32,393 nucleotides of DNA from Hydrogenophaga sp. (GCA_030653975.1 JAURYH010000065.1:1-32393); one strand, 5' to 3'. Positions 1-7,621 are shown, counted from the first letter of the stretch. The notes: a model not told the origin generated them from the letters alone. Made by a program: numbers and translations.

Positions 1-310
1 GCGCTGCGGAGCAGTTGCCAAAAATTGATCGCTGGCGTGTCCTGCTGGGCTACATCTGCGAGCGAATTACACGTCAAACCGTCTTGTCATCCCAGCCGTC
101 GGCCCTCGCGGGCGTCGGGTAACTGCGGTTTTTAGGTTCAAAGCTCGGACACCGCGTTCCACGCTTGGATCCAATGTGAGGGCTACGTCATCGATTTCAT
201 GGCGCCGATGTTTCCAGAAACGTGCGCATCCTCTGGGCACCCGTTCACGGTTCCCCGACGCATGTTCCAGAAAAGATTGGATGACATGGCACCGAGTCAT
301 GAGCATTTAG

Positions 311-1533
311 GGAACGTCTGAATAACTAAAAACCGATGTGTTATCTCACTCGTCATCATGGTTTCCGGGATATCAGTTCCGAACGCGGATCATCTGAACC
401 CCGTTGCCCGGGGCCTTCGGGGCTTTTTGTTCCCCGTTTGAGCCTCTTTGGCCCATTTCGGGCGCACTCATGCCTGCGCTCCCATCAAATGCTGACGCGC
501 CATCCACACATTGGACAACGCAAACAAGGTCGCAATCTGCGCCGCATTTTTGGCCAGTCCTTTGTAGCGAACGCGCGCAAAGCCAAACTGACGCTTGATT
601 ACCCGAAACGGATGCTCCACCTTGGCACGCACACCAGCCTTGAGCTTCTCGGCCTTGTCCAACATGTCACCCATGGTGCCCCCTGCATTCTTGAGTGTCT
701 TGCGCTTGCCCGGGCGCATGGCTACATGCCAAGCTACGTTGGGGTCAGCGCCTGGGCGCTTCTCAACACCCTGATACCCGGCATCAGCCCAGACGGACTT
801 CTCATGACCATGCAGCAGCCGGTGGGCCTGGGTGATGTCATGCGCATTGCCACTGGTGCAGCGCACCGTGTGCACCAGACCGGAATCGGCATCCACCCCA
901 ATGTGGGCCTTCATGCCAAAGTGCCACTGGTTGCCCTTTTGACTCGAATGCATCTCGGGGTCACGGGCCTTGTCTTTATTTTTGGTCGAACTCGGTGCAG
1001 CAATCAGGGTGGCATCCACAGCACTGCCTTCTTTGAGCATCAAGCCACGCTCACTCAGTACAGCATTGACTTCGACCAGGATTTTGACTGCCAGAGCATG
1101 TTTCTCCAGCCGGTGGCGGAACCGCAGAATAGTGCTTTCATCGGGAAGTCGGACGTTGTCAGCCAAGCCAACAAACTCGCGGTACAGCGGGGTGTCAAAG
1201 AAGGCTTCTTCCATGGCCGGATCAGACAAGTTGAACCATTGCTGCAGAAAGTGGGTACGCAGCATCGTTTCCAGCTCGAACGGGGGACGACCGGTTCGAC
1301 CTGCCGGGTAGTACGGTGCAATCAGGTCAACCAGACGAGACCAGGGCACGACCCGATCCATCTGGTCGAGAAAGATGGCTTTACGGGTCTTGCGAAGGGA
1401 CATGGAAAAGCCCAGAGAAGGCTGATATATGCTAGATTTCATGCTATGTATTTTAAAGCAAACAGAGTATATTCAGCAAGGGCAACAAGGTGTTTTCTTT
1501 AACAAATTTCAGGGGGACTTATGCAGAGTTTCC
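311..1533 (-). mobile_element. IS5-family insertion sequence, 1223 bp, intact
   Basis: The left terminus GGAACGTCTGAATAACT (311-327) and right terminus ACTTATGCAGAGTTTCC (1517-1533) are imperfect inverted repeats, 13 of 17 matching. They are flanked by a perfect 4-bp direct repeat TTAG at 307-310 and 1534-1537, the YTAR-type duplication usual for IS5 relatives. A single transposase gene fills the element on the minus strand. The clean duplication and open transposase frame suggest a recent insertion. It sits inside a DUF2026-like gene. Confidence 0.88.
468..1442 (-). CDS. IS5-family transposase
   Basis: This 324-residue DDE transposase mobilises the IS at 311-1533. The N-terminal part has the IS5-type helical domain (YYPAGRTGRPPFELETMLR, FFDTPLYREFVGL, LPDESTILRFRHRLE). 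The catalytic motifs are GSAVDATLIAAP (first Asp), VWADAGYQGVE (second Asp) and AKVEHPFRVIKRQFGF (Glu). The length is normal for an IS5 group member. The ATG at 1442 gives a short leader before MSLRKTRKA, so the alternative ATG 13 codons in is also possible. No frameshift or stop is seen, so the enzyme is probably active. Confidence 0.9.
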   Translation of the reverse strand: MKSSIYQPSLGFSMSLRKTRKAIFLDQMDRVVPWSRLVDLIAPYYPAGRTGRPPFELETMLRTHFLQQWFNLSDPAMEEAFFDTPLYREFVGLADNVRLPDESTILRFRHRLEKHALAVKILVEVNAVLSERGLMLKEGSAVDATLIAAPSSTKNKDKARDPEMHSSQKGNQWHFGMKAHIGVDADSGLVHTVRCTSGNAHDITQAHRLLHGHEKSVWADAGYQGVEKRPGADPNVAWHVAMRPGKRKTLKNAGGTMGDMLDKAEKLKAGVRAKVEHPFRVIKRQFGFARVRYKGLAKNAAQIATLFALSNVWMARQHLMGAQA

Positions 1534-1803
1534 TTAGATCACGAAGGAGACTTTCACCTGGTTCCCAACCCGGAGCTGACCTTCGACCTGAGAAGGTCAT
1601 TCCTGCAAAAACCCGCCAGTGCTGATCTCGTCAACATCTGTTTGCAGTGGTACAAGCGACCGCCTAAATCAATCGCCCCTGAATTTCTTATGCAGAACGA
1701 TCTTGGAGAAGTCACCAAGATACGGTTGAAAACCGCTGCGGTTTCTGCGACGTGGTAGATGTCCAAACGGAGCGCGAGTAGATCCGGAGGCAGAAGAAAA
1801 ACA

Positions 1804-2928
1804 CGGCGGATTCAAGTCTGAAGTGCAACACCTGCCACGGAGTAAGGTCCGCAGATGCAAAGCACCCCGCAGAGAAGATATCAACAACTCCAGCCTGAAG
1901 ACCGCGTGACCCTGGCCAGTCTGTCCCAGCAGAAGTACAGTGTTCGCGCCATGGCCCAAGTCCTAGGTCGTTCACCAAGCACCATCAGCCGAGAGTTGCG
2001 GCGCAACGCTCAGGCCGCAGGCTACGCCAGCACCATAGCGCGTGCCTGCGCCCATCGCCGGCGCCTGCAGGGCCGCCCTCTGGGCAAGCTCCACCGTGAT
2101 GGCATCCTGTTCGGTCTGATGCGCCACTTTCTGGGCGAGCGCTGGTCGCCTGAACAGATTGCCTTGACACTGGCCTGCATCTTCCCCAAAGGCCATGAGC
2201 ACCGCGTGTCACACGAGACCATCTACAACTGCATCTACGCCCAGCCCGTGGGCGAGCTCAAGCGCGAGCTGATCGCCACCCTGCGCCACGCCCACAACAA
2301 GCGCGTGCCGCGCAGCAAAGGACAGGACCGGCGCGGTCAGATCCCCGACATGGTGAGCATCCACCTGCGCCCGCCTGAGATTGAGGATCGGCAGTTCCCC
2401 GGGCACTGGGAGGGGGACCTGATCAAGGGTGCGGCCAACGCCAGCGCGGTGGGAACCCTGGTCGAGCGCACCAGCAGGCTGCTCATGCTCATCAAGCTGC
2501 CCGAGTTCAAGCCTGCCAGTGCAGCCAACGTGATGCAGGCCTTCTCTGACAAGCTGCTGGGGATCGCAGCGCCCATGCGCCAGAGCATGACGTACGACCA
2601 AGGCCGGGAGATGGCGATGCACAAAGAGCTGAGCCGTCGCACTCAGATGGCGGTGTACTTCTGTGACCCGCACAGCCCCTGGCAGCGTGGCTCCAACGAG
2701 AACACCAACGGGCTGGTGCGCCAGTACCTGCCCAAAGGAACAGATCTCTCGGGCTACAGCCAGGAGCAGCTCGATGCCATTGCCGATCAGATCAACAACC
2801 GGCCCAGGAAAGGTCTGGGCGTACGATCACCCTTGGCGGTCTATCGAGAACTCCTGCTCAACAGCCCGCAGCATTCCACCCTCGTTCATTGAAACCCAGG
2901 GTGTTGCACTTCGGACTTGAATCCGCCG
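1804..2928 (+). mobile_element. IS30-family insertion sequence, about 1.1 kb
   Basis: The ends carry long inverted repeats. The left reads CGGCGGATTCAAGTCTGAAG from 1804. The right, on the complement, reads CGGCGGATTCAAGTCCGAAG ending at 2928. The match continues through TGCAACACC with a single C/T mismatch overall. One IS30-type transposase gene lies between. The exact ends are uncertain by a few bases because the repeats may include host bases, and I could not find a convincing 2-3 bp target duplication. The insertion lies just downstream of the DUF2026-like remnant. Confidence 0.8.
1855..2892 (+). CDS. IS30-family transposase
   Basis: This 345-residue transposase begins with the IS30 helix-turn-helix region (YQQLQPEDRVTLASL, SVRAMAQVLGRSPSTISREL). 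The C-terminal DDE domain has GHWEGDLIKGA (Asp in the first catalytic block), MTYDQGREM (second Asp) and SPWQRGSNENTNGLVRQYLP, which carries the catalytic Glu and the family's N-rich signature. The length is usual for the family and the frame is intact. The ATG at 1855 follows AAGG and lies about 50 bp inside the left inverted repeat, as expected. It is probably functional. Confidence 0.93.
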   Translation: MQSTPQRRYQQLQPEDRVTLASLSQQKYSVRAMAQVLGRSPSTISRELRRNAQAAGYASTIARACAHRRRLQGRPLGKLHRDGILFGLMRHFLGERWSPEQIALTLACIFPKGHEHRVSHETIYNCIYAQPVGELKRELIATLRHAHNKRVPRSKGQDRRGQIPDMVSIHLRPPEIEDRQFPGHWEGDLIKGAANASAVGTLVERTSRLLMLIKLPEFKPASAANVMQAFSDKLLGIAAPMRQSMTYDQGREMAMHKELSRRTQMAVYFCDPHSPWQRGSNENTNGLVRQYLPKGTDLSGYSQEQLDAIADQINNRPRKGLGVRSPLAVYRELLLNSPQHSTLVH

Positions 2929-2999
2929 AGCCATGCCTTTGGGGCTCTGACAGTCGGCCGCCATTTCTATTGATGTTCAACAACTCAGAGAAATAAAGA

Positions 3000-3491
3000 A
3001 TGAGCAACTGGACAACCCATCGCAAGGCTCTGTTGGAGAGATCATTCCTGAGACTACCCCCTTTGGGAACTCGAAACTGGAGGGTCGCTGCGTCACTTTT
3101 GGAGCTTCGAAATCAAGTCGATGCGCTTTGGCCAACTCGCAGCAAGGCGTCAGATGGCACCATCGGAGATGCCGCGCACTCGACGCGGGACTCTGACCAC
3201 AACCCTTGGGTCAAAGATGGAGCGACTGGAGTGGTCACTGCGATTGACATCACACATGACCCTTCAATGGGATGCGATGCAAACCAAATTGTTCAATCAC
3301 TGGTGATGTCTCGTGACGCCAGAATCAAATACATCATTTGGAACAGACGCATCATCAGCGCAAGTGTCTCGCCGTGGATTTGGCGCTCCTACAACGGAAG
3401 GAACCCACACGACCAGCATCTGCATTTATCGGTGGAGTCAAACAAGCGCCTGTATGACGACAAGTCACCATGGAATCTCATGCAACTCTAG
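3000..3491 (+). CDS. Putative M15-like peptidase (endolysin-like), stand-alone
   Basis: This 163-residue protein has the pattern of small zinc D-Ala-D-Ala carboxypeptidase or endolysin proteins of the M15 superfamily. DAAHSTRDSDHNPW followed by GVVTAIDITHD supplies the first His/Asp zinc ligands (residues about 58-85). HDQHLHLSVE near residue 140 supplies the C-terminal HxH. Between them lies SRDARIKYIIWNRRI, a conserved block of this family. There is no clear signal peptide or membrane segment, and no holin or phage structural gene nearby. It may be a phage or conjugation remnant carried as cargo, acting on peptidoglycan peptides if exported. Family placement is from motif recognition; the activity is inferred. 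Confidence 0.6.
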   Translation: MSNWTTHRKALLERSFLRLPPLGTRNWRVAASLLELRNQVDALWPTRSKASDGTIGDAAHSTRDSDHNPWVKDGATGVVTAIDITHDPSMGCDANQIVQSLVMSRDARIKYIIWNRRIISASVSPWIWRSYNGRNPHDQHLHLSVESNKRLYDDKSPWNLMQL

Positions 3492-3603
3492 GCCTTTTGG
3501 CAAGGCGATCATCTGGGTCTATGCCAACGTGTCACACCAGACGCATCCCCGATAAACATCCTGGTCGACAAGGCAAGCGGCGAACAAGCTCCCCGGGTCA
3601 CCA

Positions 3604-3837
3604 TCACTCGCAGATGTCCTCCAACGTCAGCCGATGGAGCTTCATCAAGGCATTGATCTCCTCGATCACCCGCTGACGCTCGGTATCCCTTCGGGCCTGC
3701 GTGTCTTGTTCGGTTTCCTGGAAAAGTTGGTTCAGGCCCTGCATGAGTTCCTGATACCGCTGTTCTCCCATGGCCTCGCTCGGCCGATCGCGAGGCGGCT
3801 CGATCCTGCTGCGATCACGTGGCTTCTGACGGTTCAT
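3604..3837 (-). CDS. Small hypothetical protein, H-NS N-domain-like end
   Basis: This ORF encodes 77 residues, rich in Arg, Glu and Gln. The C-terminal segment ERQRVIEEINALMKLHRLTLEDI looks like the oligomerisation start of H-NS/MvaT-type proteins, but no DNA-binding motif follows before the stop. The same frame stays open upstream of the ATG for about 30 codons without a usual start codon. Its translation there (RYRQFKRAYQDVQTGREGHAY) is protein-like and abuts the end of another small minus ORF. It may therefore be the 3' part of a longer, frameshifted gene. Function is unknown and the H-NS resemblance is weak. Confidence 0.4.
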   Translation of the reverse strand: MNRQKPRDRSRIEPPRDRPSEAMGEQRYQELMQGLNQLFQETEQDTQARRDTERQRVIEEINALMKLHRLTLEDICE

Positions 3838-3901
3838 GTATGCATGGCCTTCACGGCCGGTCTGGACGTCTTGGTACGCCCGCTTGAATTGCCGATATCG
3901 T

Positions 3902-4042
3902 TTATTTTCTACGCAACACCCCTGCGATCAAATGCTTGCGGCGACGGTTCTTCTGGTACATCATTTCTTCCATGTCGCAGCGCCGTTCACTGATCTCCTC
4001 CGGCTCCATCCGATGCATATGCACCGGGTGGGCTGCGGACAT
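3902..4042 (-). CDS. Small ORF, possible 5' part of a frameshifted gene
   Basis: This ORF encodes 46 residues, starting MSAAHPVHMHRMEPEEISER and ending with a basic stretch (KNRRRKHLIAGVLRRK). The stop is in an A-rich run (AGAAAATAAA on the coding strand). Shifting by one base there leads into the protein-like open frame that continues to the ORF at 3604-3837. A single ancestral gene of about 155 codons is one reading; two chance ORFs is the other. I recognise no family. The 115 bp from here to the divergent AAA+ gene at 4158 would hold both promoters, but I see no clear hexamers. Confidence 0.3.
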   Translation of the reverse strand: MSAAHPVHMHRMEPEEISERRCDMEEMMYQKNRRRKHLIAGVLRRK

Positions 4043-4157
4043 TCGACTGCGCACATAGCGGTCTCACCTTCGGCCCACCCTTGTCGTTTCACACAGTGGA
4101 TCAACAAGGAGCCAGGGCAAGACACACCACCGCCCAGGCTCCACACCGGAGCCCTCA

Positions 4158-5516
4158 ATGGCATTTCTCCTTCCTACAACCCCAGGCTTTGTCGACACAG
4201 ACATCCCTGTTGGTTTTGCTCTGCGTCCGATCCAAGTGATTGACAAGGACAGGCTGAAAAAGATCGGCTTGATCCTGCCCGACAACGACGACATCGATCA
4301 GTGGCTGCTGCAACACGCTGAGCGCGTCAAAACCCAGGTCGCCCAGGTCGAGAAGGCAGAGCAGGAGCGTCTCTCGACCCAGAAGCCGGCGGGCGAGGCC
4401 CGTGCCTTGTCACGGTCAACCCCATCATCCACCTCCAGCCAGACGACCTCATCAAGTCCTGCAATTCGCGACGCACGTGTGGCGCTCAAGAGGGAGTACG
4501 AAGAATTTTCCGAGTGCCTATCGCAGCTCGAACAAAGTGGCCTTTCCCAGGTTCAAGTCTATGCATGGGACGAACCACTCAAGCTCCTGGGCAAGGCGGG
4601 TCCGTCTATTTCCGACCGGCACCTTTTCGCCCGCGACAATGACCTGTACGAACGCCTCAAGGACCTTGGCGCCTTCCGGACAGTGCGCCATCGCTGTACC
4701 TACGCGGCCACCCAGGATGCCCTCGGCGAGCTGAGCTTGCAGCAGCCACATTTCGCAGAGGTGATCGATTTCATCAAGGCCAGGATCGTGCTCGCGCGTG
4801 AACCTGCAACCCCCCTGGCTCTGCCACCCATCTTGTTGGTCGGGCCCCCGGGGGTTGGCAAGACCCATTTCACGCTGGCACTGGCCAAGGCCATGGAGCG
4901 CCCCATTGAGCGCCACAGTTTTGACGGGGACTACACGGGCAGTGCCCTCATGGGTTCGGATCGACATTGGAGCAATACAAAAACCGGGCGGGTGTTCAAC
5001 GCCATCTGCCTGGGCGAGAGTGCCGACCCCATCATCTTGCTCGACGAGCTGGATAAGGCCGATGTCTTGGGCAGGAACAATGCGCTGGGACCATTGCACA
5101 GCCTGCTTGAACCCGTGACCGCCCGCGATGTCGTCGACATCTCGGCTGGTATCCGCTTTGACGCCAGCCATGTGTTCTGGATCGCCACCGCAAATGATCT
5201 GCGGCACATCCCCGCGCCGATTCAGTCCCGGTTCCGGATCTTCAACCTGCAGGCTCCGACGGCTGGGCAGGCCCTGGATCTGGCCCGGGCGGTGGCAAGG
5301 TCCGTACACCAGCGCTTTCCGGCCTTCGAGGCGCCGATCCGGCACCTGGCTTCGCTGGTGGCGCACCTGACGCCGAGAGAGCAGATCCAGGCGTTGGAAC
5401 AGGCTTTTGCGTCGGCTTCGACAAATGGACGAAAACACCTGGTGCGCCAGGACTTGCCGGCCGAGGTGTTTCATGACCAAGGTGAAGGCCTTGTCAAAGC
5501 GCCGCTTCTGCACTGA
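4158..5516 (+). CDS. AAA+ ATPase with Lon-type ATPase module
   Basis: This 452-residue protein is the first gene of a four-gene operon. Residues 1-110 are non-catalytic with a Ser/Thr/Pro-rich linker near 73-102, and 110-210 are helical. The AAA+ module follows: Walker A GPPGVGKTH (229-237), a Lon-like GSDRHWSNTKTGRVF (266-280), Walker B IILLDELDK (292-300), sensor 1 IATAND (342-347) and an arginine finger in QSRF (about 358). It resembles the Lon ATPase core but has no Lon substrate-binding N-domain and no C-terminal Ser-Lys protease domain, so it is probably a remodelling ATPase. GGAG lies 6 nt before the ATG. The HAD gene starts 13 bp downstream. Its partner and substrate are unknown; the neighbouring nuclease- and phosphatase-like proteins are candidates. 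Confidence 0.8.
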   Translation: MAFLLPTTPGFVDTDIPVGFALRPIQVIDKDRLKKIGLILPDNDDIDQWLLQHAERVKTQVAQVEKAEQERLSTQKPAGEARALSRSTPSSTSSQTTSSSPAIRDARVALKREYEEFSECLSQLEQSGLSQVQVYAWDEPLKLLGKAGPSISDRHLFARDNDLYERLKDLGAFRTVRHRCTYAATQDALGELSLQQPHFAEVIDFIKARIVLAREPATPLALPPILLVGPPGVGKTHFTLALAKAMERPIERHSFDGDYTGSALMGSDRHWSNTKTGRVFNAICLGESADPIILLDELDKADVLGRNNALGPLHSLLEPVTARDVVDISAGIRFDASHVFWIATANDLRHIPAPIQSRFRIFNLQAPTAGQALDLARAVARSVHQRFPAFEAPIRHLASLVAHLTPREQIQALEQAFASASTNGRKHLVRQDLPAEVFHDQGEGLVKAPLLH

Positions 5517-5529
5517 GGCGGGAATCACG

Positions 5530-6006
5530 ATGAACACCGAAACTGCACCGATCCTGTTTCTGGACTTTGACGGGGTCACCCATCCGGAACCCCCTGACAA
5601 GGATCAACTGTTCCAGTCACTTCCTCTGATCGAGTCTGTGCTTCGCCGCCACCCGGGCGTGCTGGTGATCTTGAGCACCACCTGGCGAACCAAGTATCCG
5701 CTGGATGAGTTGAAGGACCTGTTCTCCAGCGACATCGCTGGGCGAGTGCAAGGTGCCACCCCTGTGCTCAGCCTGTACGACCTGGCTTGGTACCCCGTTC
5801 CGCTCAGCGCGCGGTCACGGCAGCGGGAGATCGAGGCCTGGCTCCACCAAAACAGAAAGCAGGACCACCCTTGGATTGCCATCGACGACCGACCGTGGTG
5901 GTTTGAATCGGAGTGCTCCAACCTTTTGGTGACCAATCCGCACACGGGCTTTACCGAGACGGATGTCGACAGGCTCGAGCACATGATCCTGCGGAGGTGC
6001 TCATGA
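5530..6006 (+). CDS. HAD-fold protein, SAK-type (RNA-repair-associated HAD family)
   Basis: This 158-residue protein shows the HAD motifs. FLDFDGVTHP holds the nucleophile and acid aspartates (D12 and D14). LSTTWR (49-53) is motif II with the family's characteristic TTWR. AIDDRPWWF supplies the metal-binding aspartates (D119 and D120). Together these match the HAD domain described in Swiss Army Knife RNA-repair proteins, here stand-alone with no ligase or kinase fusion. It is predicted to be a cytoplasmic phosphatase; its substrate is not known. The start ATG at 5530 is 13 bp after the ATPase stop. The stop overlaps the next start (ATGA at 6003-6006), so the genes are translationally coupled. 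Family call fairly sure, RNA role inferred. Confidence 0.72.
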   Translation: MNTETAPILFLDFDGVTHPEPPDKDQLFQSLPLIESVLRRHPGVLVILSTTWRTKYPLDELKDLFSSDIAGRVQGATPVLSLYDLAWYPVPLSARSRQREIEAWLHQNRKQDHPWIAIDDRPWWFESECSNLLVTNPHTGFTETDVDRLEHMILRRCS

Positions 6007-6800
6007 ATTCCGCTGCATCCATCCAGTCAAAAGTGGGGGCCTTTGACCGGCAGCACGAACAAGCGCTGCGCCGGCTCTGGTTCGCCGGGGATGTGCACGG
6101 CGATTTCCAGCACATCGAGGTAGTGCTCCATGCGGCCCGAGGATCGAACCGCTTGCCGAGCTGGCTGGTGTTTCTGGGCGACCTCGACATCGATCAGCGG
6201 CCTCTGCGGGTGGTGCTTGAACCTATGTTGGCGCTGTCGCCGGAACTCCGGGTGGCGTTCATCCACGGCAATCACGATGCCGACACCTACGCCCACTGGT
6301 TGTGTCTGCACGACTGCGGCGATGCCGTGCCATTGCACGGTCGTGTGGTGGATCTGGACGGCATTCGGGTGGCGGGACTGGGCGGCAACTTCATGGGTAG
6401 GGTGTGGGCACCACCGTCACCGCCGACATTCACCGACAAGGTGGCTGCGATGAAGCGTGGACCGTATGGCTGGCGGGATGGACAGCGACCCAGTCCGAAG
6501 CTGCACGGCGCGATCTATCCCGACGATGTTGCCACCTTGGGGCAACAACGCGCCGGCATTCTGGTCACCCACGAGGCGCCTTCCTGCCATCCATACGGCT
6601 GGGATGCGCTGGACCAATTGGCCAGGGACATGGGGGTTCTTCGGACTTTCCACGGACACACGCACGACGATCTGAGTGAGGCCTATGCCTCGCAGCGCGA
6701 ACGACTGGGATTCGATGCGCGGGCGGTGGACTTTCGATGCATCAAAAACGGACTGGGTGAGCTCGTCAATACCCAGCAATTCAATCTGAAAGGAGCATGA
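6003..6800 (+). CDS. Calcineurin-like metallophosphoesterase
   Basis: This 265-residue protein carries all the motifs of the binuclear metallophosphoesterase fold: FAGDVHGD (28-34), FLGDLD (57-62), HGNHD (88-92), VTHEAP (188-193) and HGHTH (217-221). It lacks a signal peptide and is presumably cytoplasmic. The family hydrolyses phosphomonoesters or diesters, including nucleic acid ends and dinucleotide signals; the substrate here cannot be read from sequence. The ATG at 6003 overlaps the HAD stop by 4 nt, which favours it over an upstream in-frame start. It is followed with another ATGA overlap region by the small BPSL0761-like gene. Pairing with a HAD phosphatase and an AAA+ ATPase suggests one functional module. 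Confidence 0.85.
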   Translation: MNSAASIQSKVGAFDRQHEQALRRLWFAGDVHGDFQHIEVVLHAARGSNRLPSWLVFLGDLDIDQRPLRVVLEPMLALSPELRVAFIHGNHDADTYAHWLCLHDCGDAVPLHGRVVDLDGIRVAGLGGNFMGRVWAPPSPPTFTDKVAAMKRGPYGWRDGQRPSPKLHGAIYPDDVATLGQQRAGILVTHEAPSCHPYGWDALDQLARDMGVLRTFHGHTHDDLSEAYASQRERLGFDARAVDFRCIKNGLGELVNTQQFNLKGA

Positions 6801-6802
6801 CC

Positions 6803-7060
6803 ATGACGATGCCAGATGAGAGGGCTCGTGCCCTTCGCTTTGCCGGCGAGATCTTGCGCGAGATGCGATCTCGAAAAGACGTTCCCGAAGACCTCAAGCA
6901 GCAAGCGCGCCTGACGTTGCGCCACTACCCTGAGCCGGCTGATCTGATGCAGATGATCCAGGATGTGGACCGGATGCCGCGGGAATTCCTGGATCAGCAC
7001 TGGCTCGCACCCGAGGTGCGCGCACCGCTTGTTCGGCCAAAAACTGGGAGCAGCACATGA
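6803..7060 (+). CDS. BPSL0761-family small protein
   Basis: This 85-residue cytoplasmic protein starts MTMPDERARALRFAGEILRE and has QARLTLRHYPEPADL near residue 45. Both blocks are typical of the uncharacterised BPSL0761 family found next to mobile-element genes in Burkholderiales. Three ATGs lie in a row (6797, 6803, 6809). AGGAG at 6791-6795 is only 1 nt from the first but 7 nt from the second, so 6803 is chosen. It is the last intact gene of the AAA+/HAD/phosphoesterase operon; its stop overlaps the ATG of a truncated ORF. Function is unknown; its size suggests a small regulator or adaptor, but nothing proves that. Confidence 0.7.
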   Translation: MTMPDERARALRFAGEILREMRSRKDVPEDLKQQARLTLRHYPEPADLMQMIQDVDRMPREFLDQHWLAPEVRAPLVRPKTGSST

Positions 7061-7137
7061 AGATCCTGGTCATGTCTGCACCTGGAGACCGGTCCTTTGC
7101 ACTTGGTCAAAGCTGGCAGCAGGTTTGCGAACTTTGA
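7057..7137 (+). pseudogene. Truncated start of a fifth operon gene
   Basis: An ORF of 26 codons begins MKILVMSAPGDRSF and stops at 7135-7137. Its ATG overlaps the stop of the BPSL0761-like gene (ACATGA), as in a coupled operon gene, but it ends after 26 residues with no recognisable continuation in other frames. It may be the 5' remnant of a deleted gene or a genuine tiny protein. From 7138 to 7333 I see nothing else coding. Confidence 0.3.
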
Positions 7138-7333
7138 AATTGGGGATAGATGCCAGCGAGCAGAGATCCGAGTCGCCAGAGGTCGGGTGGCGCCGATTGC
7201 CATAGGAACTCGCAGATTATTTTCGTATGACGGTCAACGCCATCCCCTTCGGGTTCAATAGTTTTTGGGGCACAGCGCTTTCCACAGGCATGTGGGACAC
7301 ACCATGGCCATCCACGGATAGAAGGAGCGTCAG

Positions 7334-7621
7334 ATGGACGAGATGAAAATCTGGACAGGCTGGGCCGATATTTCAGCCACGGGAGAGGGGCGGACCATTT
7401 GCTCAATGATCGCAACAGCCCAGACTGAGGCAGACTTTCGAGCGCGTGTGCGAGAGGCGCTCGGTGAATACTTCGAGAGAGGTTTTGACGTGGGTCAGGG
7501 GTTGGTGAGGAACGGTGTTACTGAAGCACTCTGGGCGCCAGCGGTCCTTGATCACATTGAGGCAAACCAATCGACAGGCAACATCTCAGCTTCTGCGAAC
7601 CTTCACTTCAATTTCAGTTGA
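7334..7621 (+). CDS. Small conserved-looking hypothetical protein
   Basis: This 95-residue protein begins MDEMKIWTGWADISATGEG and ends ISASANLHFNFS. The middle (AQTEADFRARVREALGEYF) is a predicted amphipathic helix. It has no membrane segment or signal peptide. A purine-rich AGAAGGAG lies about 6 nt before the ATG and supports the start. It stands alone between the truncated ORF and the convergent jetD. I do not recognise the family. Position and size would fit an accessory or immunity-type protein, but that is a guess. Confidence 0.6.
   Translation: MDEMKIWTGWADISATGEGRTICSMIATAQTEADFRARVREALGEYFERGFDVGQGLVRNGVTEALWAPAVLDHIEANQSTGNISASANLHFNFS

Larger units (their letters stand above)
136..1758 (+). 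pseudogene. DUF2026-like gene, interrupted by IS5-family element
   Basis: Two open stretches in compatible frame, 136-310 and 1534-1758, become one reading frame when the IS at 311-1533 and one copy of the TTAG duplication are removed. The joined product contains AFHAWIQCEGYVIDFMAP, then PRRMFQKRLDDMAP, then VPNPELTFDLRRSFLQKP, and ends at a TAG at 1756. The HAWIxxxGYVIDFxAP block resembles DUF2026, a family of unknown function; I recognise it from memory with moderate certainty. The frame is closed upstream by a TAG at 133, and no convincing N-terminal half is seen in any frame. The copy was therefore probably already truncated or frameshifted before the IS landed. A small antisense ORF at 67-306 is a shadow of this gene. 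Confidence 0.6.

Noticed and set aside
3..122. Open frame without start at the left edge (AEQLPKIDRWRVLLGYICER...)
   Set aside because: Looks mildly protein-like and could be a gene's 3' end, but 39 codons with no family match are not enough to call.
67..306. 79-residue minus-strand ORF at the window start
   Set aside because: It is antisense to the DUF2026-like reading frame, which has recognisable protein patterns when the IS is removed.
336..1502. 388-residue plus-strand ORF across the IS
   Set aside because: It is antisense to the clear IS5-family transposase, and its translation shows no family pattern.
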